Part shown: positions 58,185 to 64,000 of the stretch, piece after piece | Position numbering within the stretch: the stretch's first letter is position 1 | Layout of the letters: every line of letters starts with the position of its first letter | Source of the DNA: Paramicrobacterium humi | GTDB lineage: Bacteria > Actinomycetota > Actinomycetes > Actinomycetales > Microbacteriaceae | DNA: 64,000 nucleotides | NCBI RefSeq assembly: GCF_900105715.1 | Contig: NZ_FNRY01000002.1 | Span: 240,056-304,055 of the forward strand | Direction: 5' to 3' | Notes under the pieces: model-generated | Database searches by the model: none | The model's input: the letters and a program-made list of their open reading frames with translations, nothing else | What the model was told of the DNA's origin: nothing | Position numbers and translations under genes: made by a program

Positions 58185-59105
58185 ATGCAGTCGCGCGCTC
58201 TTCCCGTCCCCGATGGGCTCGACGGCGTTCGAGCGGATGCCGGGATCGCCAAGCTCCTCGGATTCTCGCGCACGTTCGCGGCCGAAGTGCTCGAGGCGGG
58301 CGGGGTCACACTCGACGGCCGGATCCTCGCGAAGTCGGACAAGCTCACGGCCGAATCCTGGCTGAACGTCGAGTGGCAACCTCGCCAGGAGGCGGTCATC
58401 GAGCCCGTCGATGTGCCGGATCTCGACATCGTCTTCGACGACGATGACATCGTCGTCGTGAACAAGCCGTCGGGAGTGGCCGCTCATCCCTCCGTCGGGT
58501 GGACCGGTCCGACAGTGCTCGGGGCGCTCGCGGGGGCGGGATTCAGGATCGCGACGTCCGGCGCCGCGGAACGCGCGGGAATCGTCCACCGCCTCGACGT
58601 CGGCACGAGCGGCCTCATGGTCGTTGCGAAGACGGAACGCGCGTACTCCGCCCTCAAGCGCGCGTTCCACGACCGCGAGGTCGAGAAGATCTACCACGCC
58701 GTCGTGCAGGGGCATCCCGATCCCTTCACGGGAACGATCGACGCGCCGATCGGCCGGCACCCGAAACACGACTGGAAGTTCGCGGTGACCGCGGGCGGCA
58801 AGCCGTCCGTCACCCACTACGAGACGATCGAGGCGTTCCGGGCGGCGACGCTGCTCGAGATCCATCTCGAGACCGGTCGCACCCACCAGATCCGCGTGCA
58901 CATGAGCGCCATGCGCCACCCGTGCGTGGGCGACCCGCTCTACGGCGCCGACCCGACACTGTCCGCACGCCTCGGACTCACGCGTCAGTGGCTGCAGGCC
59001 GTGCAGCTCGCCTTCGCGCACCCGGCCACGGGGGAGTGGGTGAGCTTCACCGCCCCCTACGCGCCGGACCTGCAGCACGCACTGGATGTCCTCGGTCGCG
59101 ATTAG
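58185..59105 (+). CDS. rluD: RluA-family rRNA pseudouridine synthase (RluD-like)
   Basis: 306 residues. N-terminal S4 RNA-binding domain (about 15-75) and catalytic domain with [16 protein letters not shown] (Asp near 138) and [13 protein letters not shown] near 235. It modifies uridines of 23S rRNA; RluD-type specificity is likely from the S4 domain and length. It starts 3 bases after lspA, so lspA-rluD form a unit. Confidence 0.92.
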   Translation: MQSRALPVPDGLDGVRADAGIAKLLGFSRTFAAEVLEAGGVTLDGRILAKSDKLTAESWLNVEWQPRQEAVIEPVDVPDLDIVFDDDDIVVVNKPSGVAAHPSVGWTGPTVLGALAGAGFRIATSGAAERAGIVHRLDVGTSGLMVVAKTERAYSALKRAFHDREVEKIYHAVVQGHPDPFTGTIDAPIGRHPKHDWKFAVTAGGKPSVTHYETIEAFRAATLLEIHLETGRTHQIRVHMSAMRHPCVGDPLYGADPTLSARLGLTRQWLQAVQLAFAHPATGEWVSFTAPYAPDLQHALDVLGRD

Positions 59106-59141
59106 GCTGGAGGCACAGCGTCTACCACTCACGGAGTTCTC

Positions 59142-62100
59142 GTGCCCTCAACTGACTCGTTCGTCCACCTGCACGTCCACAGCGAGTACTCGATGCTCGA
59201 CGGGGCCGCCCGCGTCGGCGAGGTGGTGAGCGCCGCCGTCGAACAGGGGATGCCGGCGCTCGCGGTCACGGACCACGGAAACATGTTCGGCGCCTTCGAC
59301 TTCTGGCGCACGGCGACGGCCGCCGGGCTCAAGCCGATCATCGGCACAGAGGCCTACCTCACGCCGGGCACCCACCGCGGCGACCGCACGCGCGTGCGCT
59401 GGGGCAACGGCGGCGGCGACGACGTGTCCGGGTCCGGCGCCTACACGCACATGACGCTGCTCGCCGAGACGACGGAGGGGATGCACAACCTCTTCCGGCT
59501 CTCGTCGAAGGCATCGATCGAGGGTTACTACTTCAAGCCTCGAATGGACCGGGAGATCCTGTCGCAGTACTCCCGCGGCATCATCGCGACTACGGGCTGC
59601 CCGAGCGGTGAGATCCAGACCCGGCTCCGCCTCGGGCAGTACAAGGAAGCACGCCAGGCGGCCGCGGACTACCGGGACATCTTCGGACCCGAGAACTTCT
59701 ACTGCGAGCTCATGGACCACGGCATCGGCATCGAGAAGCGCGTGGCGAGCGAGCTCCTCGACCTGGCGAAAGACCTCGGGCTCAAGCTCGTCGCCACAAA
59801 CGATCTGCACTATACGCATGCCGACGACGCGAAGAGCCACGCTGCTCTCCTGTGCGTCCAGTCCGGCGCGACGCTCGACGACCCGAACCGCTTCAAATTC
59901 GACGCCGACGAGTTCTACCTGAAATCGGCGGAGCAGATGCGTCACGTCTTCCGTGACCACCCCGACGCGTGCGACAACACTCTCGAAATCGCTGAGCGCT
60001 GCCACGTCGAATTCGACACTTCGGCGAATTACATGCCCCGGTTCCCCGTCCCCGACGGCGAGACCGAGCAGACCTGGTTCGTGAAGGAGGTCGAGAAGGG
60101 ACTCGACTACCGGTATCCGTCGGGCGTTCCCGCCGAGGTGCAGGAGCGCGCCGACTACGAGATGGGCATCATCTCGCAGATGGGCTTTCCCGGCTACTTC
60201 CTCGTCGTCGCCGACTTCATCAACTGGTCGAAGGATCACGGGATCCGAGTCGGCCCCGGCCGTGGATCCGGAGCGGGGTCGATGGCGGCCTACGCCATGC
60301 GCATCACCGACCTCGACCCGCTCGAACACGGCCTCATCTTCGAGCGGTTCCTCAACCCCGACCGTGTCTCGATGCCTGACTTCGACGTCGACTTCGACGA
60401 CCGTCGTCGCGGCGAGGTGATCAAGTACGTCACCGAGAAGTACGGCGCAGAGCGCGTCTCCCAGATCGTCACCTACGGAACCATCAAGGCGAAGCAGGCT
60501 CTCAAGGACTCGTCGCGGGTGCTCGGCTTCCCGTTCGGCATGGGGGAGAAGCTCACAAAGGCGATGCCGCCGCCCGTGATGGGTAAGGACATCCCCCTCA
60601 CCGGGATTTTCGATAAGAACCACCCGCGCTATCGCGAGGCCGTGGACATCCGCAACGTCGTCGAGACGGATCCGGAAGCCAAGACCGTGTTCGACACGGC
60701 GCTCGGCATCGAGAATCTGAAGCGTCAGTGGGGTGTTCACGCCGCCGGTGTGATCATGTCGAGCGACCCGCTCCTCGACATCATCCCGATCATGAAGCGC
60801 GAACAGGACGGCCAGATCGTCACGCAGTTCGACTATCCGGCGTGCGAGTCCCTTGGTCTCATCAAGATGGACTTCCTCGGACTGCGCAACCTGACGATCA
60901 TCTCGGACGCCCTCGCGAACATCGAGACGAACCGGGGCGAGACGCTCGACCTTGAGCACTTGGGGCTCGACGACACAGCGTCCTATGACCTCCTCGCCCG
61001 AGGGGACACGCTCGGGGTGTTCCAGCTCGATGGCGGGCCGATGCGCAGTCTTCTGCGGCTCATGAAGCCCGACAACTTCGAGGACGTCTCCGCCGTCATC
61101 GCACTGTACCGGCCGGGGCCGATGGGGGCGGACTCACACACGAACTACGCCCTGCGCAAGAACGGCCTGCAGGCGATCACTCCCATCCACCCGGAACTCG
61201 AGGAGCCGCTCAAGGACATCCTCGACACGACATACGGTCTCATCATCTACCAGGAGCAGGTGATGGCGATCGCGCAGAAGGTCGCCGGGTTCTCCCTCGG
61301 TCAAGCAGACATTCTGCGCCGCGCGATGGGCAAGAAGAAGAAGTCCGAACTGGACAAGCAGTACGCGGGATTCAGCGGAGGCATGACCGATCGCGGGTAT
61401 TCGGAGGGCGCGATCAAGGCACTGTGGGACATCCTCCTTCCGTTCTCGGATTACGCGTTCAACAAAGCGCACTCCGCGGCTTACGGCGTGGTGTCGTACT
61501 GGACGGCGTACCTCAAGGCGCACTACCCCGCCGAGTACATGGCCGCACTGCTGACGAGTGTCGGCGACTCGAAGGACAAGCTGGCGCTGTATCTCAACGA
61601 GTGCCGTCGCATGGGCATCAAGGTGCTGCCGCCCGATGTCAACGAGTCGATCAACTTCTTCGCGGCCGTCGGTGAGGACATCCGTTTCGGACTTGGGGCT
61701 GTTCGCAACGTCGGCGCCAACGTCGTCGACGGAATCGTCGCGGCGCGCAACGACAAGGGCAAGTTCGAGAACTTCCACGACTTCCTGCGCAAGGTCCCGG
61801 TGCACGTGGCCAACAAGCGAACGGTCGAGTCGCTCATCAAGGCGGGAGCGTTCGACGCGTATCCCGGCACCCGTCGAGCCCTCACCGAGATCCACGAGGA
61901 CGCTGTCGAGTCGGCCGTCCGCGACAAGCGCATGGAAGCAACGGGCCAAGTCGGCTTCGACTTCGACAGCCTCTTTGCCGAGGTAGGGGAGAGCACGACG
62001 GCGAATGTCCCGGAACGTCCGGAATGGTCGAAGAAGGACAAGCTCGCCTTCGAACGCGACATGCTCGGCCTCTACGTGTCCGACCACCCCCTCGCCGGTC

Positions 62101-62660
62101 TCGAGATCGCACTGGCCAAGCTTGCAAGCACGACGATCAGTGACCTCACGACCTCCGAGCACACGCAGGACGGCGACACCGTCACGATCGCCGGCCTCGT
62201 CACGAGCGTCCAGCACCGGGTGGCTAAGGCGTCCGGGAACCAATACGGAATGATCACCGTCGAGGACTTCGGTGCTGAGATGACGGTCATGTTCATGGGC
62301 AAGGCCTACCAGGAGTTCCAGCACACGCTCGCGAACGACTCGATCGTCGTCGTGCGGGGGCGGGTGAGCATGCGCGACGACGGCATGAACCTCCACGCCT
62401 ACAGCATCTTCTCGCCGGATCTCCAACAAGCGGGATCGGCCGGTGCGCTGCTCCTGAACATGCCGGAGCACCGCGCAACGACCGACGCTGTCACGGAACT
62501 CGGCGAGATCCTGTCCCGGCACCGAGGCGAGAACGAAGTGCGCCTTCGCCTGCTCAAAGGCGATGTCGCTCGCGTGTTCGAGGTTCCCTACCCGGTGTCC
62601 GTCACCGCTGATCTGTTCGGCGAGCTGAAATCACTGCTCGGCCCGAACTGCCTCGGATAG
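59142..62660 (+). CDS. dnaE: DNA polymerase III alpha subunit
   Basis: 1172-residue replicative polymerase. N-terminal PHP domain (HLHVHSEYSMLDGAARVGE, and ALAVTDHGNMFGAFDFW), palm with catalytic acids (MPDFDVDFDDRRRGEVIKYV near 410), fingers and the GSGAGSMAAYAMRI region, then a helix-hairpin-helix and an OB domain (about 1015-1090, VTIAGLVTSVQHRV). Length is of the DnaE1 type. GTG start with ACGGAG upstream. Confidence 0.97.
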   Translation: MPSTDSFVHLHVHSEYSMLDGAARVGEVVSAAVEQGMPALAVTDHGNMFGAFDFWRTATAAGLKPIIGTEAYLTPGTHRGDRTRVRWGNGGGDDVSGSGAYTHMTLLAETTEGMHNLFRLSSKASIEGYYFKPRMDREILSQYSRGIIATTGCPSGEIQTRLRLGQYKEARQAAADYRDIFGPENFYCELMDHGIGIEKRVASELLDLAKDLGLKLVATNDLHYTHADDAKSHAALLCVQSGATLDDPNRFKFDADEFYLKSAEQMRHVFRDHPDACDNTLEIAERCHVEFDTSANYMPRFPVPDGETEQTWFVKEVEKGLDYRYPSGVPAEVQERADYEMGIISQMGFPGYFLVVADFINWSKDHGIRVGPGRGSGAGSMAAYAMRITDLDPLEHGLIFERFLNPDRVSMPDFDVDFDDRRRGEVIKYVTEKYGAERVSQIVTYGTIKAKQALKDSSRVLGFPFGMGEKLTKAMPPPVMGKDIPLTGIFDKNHPRYREAVDIRNVVETDPEAKTVFDTALGIENLKRQWGVHAAGVIMSSDPLLDIIPIMKREQDGQIVTQFDYPACESLGLIKMDFLGLRNLTIISDALANIETNRGETLDLEHLGLDDTASYDLLARGDTLGVFQLDGGPMRSLLRLMKPDNFEDVSAVIALYRPGPMGADSHTNYALRKNGLQAITPIHPELEEPLKDILDTTYGLIIYQEQVMAIAQKVAGFSLGQADILRRAMGKKKKSELDKQYAGFSGGMTDRGYSEGAIKALWDILLPFSDYAFNKAHSAAYGVVSYWTAYLKAHYPAEYMAALLTSVGDSKDKLALYLNECRRMGIKVLPPDVNESINFFAAVGEDIRFGLGAVRNVGANVVDGIVAARNDKGKFENFHDFLRKVPVHVANKRTVESLIKAGAFDAYPGTRRALTEIHEDAVESAVRDKRMEATGQVGFDFDSLFAEVGESTTANVPERPEWSKKDKLAFERDMLGLYVSDHPLAGLEIALAKLASTTISDLTTSEHTQDGDTVTIAGLVTSVQHRVAKASGNQYGMITVEDFGAEMTVMFMGKAYQEFQHTLANDSIVVVRGRVSMRDDGMNLHAYSIFSPDLQQAGSAGALLLNMPEHRATTDAVTELGEILSRHRGENEVRLRLLKGDVARVFEVPYPVSVTADLFGELKSLLGPNCLG

Positions 62661-62696
62661 GATTGCGGCGCAGCCCGCCGAATCGGAAAGAGAGCG

Positions 62697-63977
62697 ATGA
62701 CGTACCAGCAACCTCCTGCCGGATGGAACGGCCCGCAGCAGCCGGTTGGCGGCGACCCGCAGAGGCCGAACCCGCCGCACTCCGCGATGTTCAGCCCGGC
62801 TCCGAGCCCGATCGCAAGGGTCGGATCCTTCACGCTGCGTGAAGTCCTCGTCTTCGCGCTCACTCTCGTGCTCCTCATCGCCTCCTTCCTTCCGCTCGTG
62901 GCGAGCACCGGCATCGGATACACGAACCTGTGGTCCCCGATGTGGCTGCTCGGGATCCCCGGCGTCATCCTGCCGGTTGTCGCCGCTGCGCTGCTTCTTC
63001 TCCAGCGCACAATGCCGAGCACGCGCTGGAGAGTGGGCTCTCTATCGGTCGATCAGTTCGCCTCGGTGATAGCGATCATCGCCGCCGCCTCCTACCTGGG
63101 GGTGATCATCGTCGTCGTCGGCATCGGCGCGGCCCTCAGAGACGCGTTCGGCGGGTGGGTCCAGGTTTCCGTCGCACCCGGTGTCGGACCGGTTCTCGGA
63201 CTCGTGCTGTCGCTCGCTCTCATCACCGTCACCACCGTTGCTCCTCTCCTTCCGCCGTTCAGCGCCGAATTCCAGCAGCGAACGGCTGTCGCGGCGCCGT
63301 TGAACGCGCGTCCCCTTGTCGCACTGCCCGCGCGCGAGCGGCCCGCATCGCCCGCGGCGCAGGGCTGGCCGCAGCCGGGTGGACCGCAAATGCCGTACGG
63401 CCAGCCGTACGCGCCCGCTGGGCACGCGCCGACAGGATTCGCGCCGCAGCCGGCGTCGCAGACGCCGCTGTACGCACCACAGCCGAGCAGCCATCCGGCT
63501 TCGCAACACGAACCCGCGTCGCCGCCGGCCGCGGACCCCCAGGCGAGCAGTGCGTCGAGCGGCTCAGCCGAAGGCGCGGCAGCGAGCCCCGATGCGGAGC
63601 GGACGGCTCCGGAGACGACGGAAACTGGCACCCGACGTCGAAGCGACAGTCGTGCGCGGCCCCAGACCGCCTCGGCCGAGGACGATATCGACGAGGACGA
63701 CGCCGGAGCGCCGGATCAGCACCGCCCCGTGAGCGCGAGCACCCACGTGAACTCCGGGGAGGATGCTGCCCGAACCACGCCGCCGACCGGCCCGTTCTGG
63801 GTCTGGGCGCCGGAGCCCCGCGACGTGCTCGACGAAGCGACGGGGATGCCGGTGTTCTCGATCGGCCCCGGTGCGTGGGCCCTCGCTGTCGACGACAGGG
63901 GCAGCGAGCTCGTGATCCGGCACGACGATGGCCGCGTCGGAGTGCTGCGCGACATCGAGGGACTCACACGAAGTTGA
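62697..63977 (+). CDS. Membrane protein of unknown function with disordered region and C-terminal domain
   Basis: 426 residues. A Pro/Gln-rich N-terminus (about 1-40), then four hydrophobic segments (about 48-66, 78-100, 118-145, 155-180). A long Pro/Ala/Gln and Ser/Glu/Asp-rich segment (about 190-355) follows, and then a conserved-looking C-terminal block (about 360-426) with GPFWVWAPEPRDVLDEATGMP and VDDRGSELVIRHDDGRVGVLRD, which looks like a small beta-rich domain. I do not recognise a family with a known role. It starts 36 bases after dnaE with AAAGAGAG upstream. Confidence 0.7.
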   Translation: MTYQQPPAGWNGPQQPVGGDPQRPNPPHSAMFSPAPSPIARVGSFTLREVLVFALTLVLLIASFLPLVASTGIGYTNLWSPMWLLGIPGVILPVVAAALLLLQRTMPSTRWRVGSLSVDQFASVIAIIAAASYLGVIIVVVGIGAALRDAFGGWVQVSVAPGVGPVLGLVLSLALITVTTVAPLLPPFSAEFQQRTAVAAPLNARPLVALPARERPASPAAQGWPQPGGPQMPYGQPYAPAGHAPTGFAPQPASQTPLYAPQPSSHPASQHEPASPPAADPQASSASSGSAEGAAASPDAERTAPETTETGTRRRSDSRARPQTASAEDDIDEDDAGAPDQHRPVSASTHVNSGEDAARTTPPTGPFWVWAPEPRDVLDEATGMPVFSIGPGAWALAVDDRGSELVIRHDDGRVGVLRDIEGLTRS

Positions 63978-63993
63978 GTCGTGGCGGCGACGA

Positions 63994-63999
63994 TAGGAT
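63994..63999 (+). promoter_or_regulatory. -10-like element at window edge
   Basis: TAGGAT ends one base before the end of the window. By the spacing used elsewhere here, a gene probably starts a few bases beyond; its identity cannot be seen. Confidence 0.35.
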
Positions 64000-64000
64000 G

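Overview
The window is a gene-dense, GC-rich chromosomal segment of an actinobacterium, most likely a member of the Microbacteriaceae. The evidence is the NAD-dependent ligase next to gatCAB, a division/cell-wall (dcw) cluster without ftsA that ends in sepF-yggT-wag31, the GarA-like FHA/FtsR/MerR block, an Rv2175c-PknL-aroG-plsC neighbourhood as in mycobacteria and corynebacteria, and frequent GTG starts with leaderless promoters. The genus cannot be fixed from the sequence alone. Nearly everything is core housekeeping. I found no prophage, insertion sequence, CRISPR array, toxin-antitoxin or defence island, and no clearly undescribed multi-gene system.

Layout. 1-7.2 kb: end of ligA, an acyl-CoA ligase (minus strand), gatCAB. 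7.2-9.6 kb: an orphan protein, DNA polymerase IV, a GerW/YtfJ-like protein, each with a probable leaderless promoter. 9.6-13.2 kb: a TPP riboswitch controlling an ECF transporter for thiamine or its pyrimidine precursor (ykoEDC) plus a small P-loop kinase. 13.2-15.5 kb: a penicillin-binding-protein homologue lacking its catalytic serine, a minimal zincin, oligoribonuclease. 15.5-16.9 kb: the only accessory-looking stretch, with tRNA-His, a broken HTH gene, peptidase E and tRNA-Arg. 17-24 kb: PLP-homeostasis protein and pyridoxal kinase, NDH-2, an S4 protein, an SGNH hydrolase, a phosphatidyltransferase, FHA/FtsR/MerR. 24-30.4 kb: ParA-like ATPase, pyruvate carboxylase, MinD-like ATPase with a long acidic tail, peptide deformylase. 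30.4-41 kb: acyl-CoA synthetase, ROK glucokinase, acyltransferase, class II DAHP synthase, PASTA kinase, a five-LysM cell-wall hydrolase, Rv2175c homologue, polyprenyl diphosphate synthase. 41-57.6 kb: the dcw cluster, preceded by a striking set of 10-bp-phased TGGAG repeats that look like MraZ operators. 57.6-64 kb: lspA, rluD, dnaE and a membrane protein of unknown role.

How it fits together. The dcw genes are packed with 1-40 nt overlaps and build lipid II (MurF, MraY, MurD, MurG, MurC), the septal synthase (FtsW, FtsI, FtsL, FtsQ) and the Z-ring (FtsZ, SepF) and polar growth scaffold (Wag31). murE is absent from its usual slot between ftsI and murF, and pgeF/yggS are absent between ftsZ and sepF; yggS sits 38 kb away beside pdxY. 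FtsR upstream, the PASTA kinase and the LysM hydrolase are further cell-envelope functions in the same window. All functional calls are from family recognition by eye; no database search was possible.
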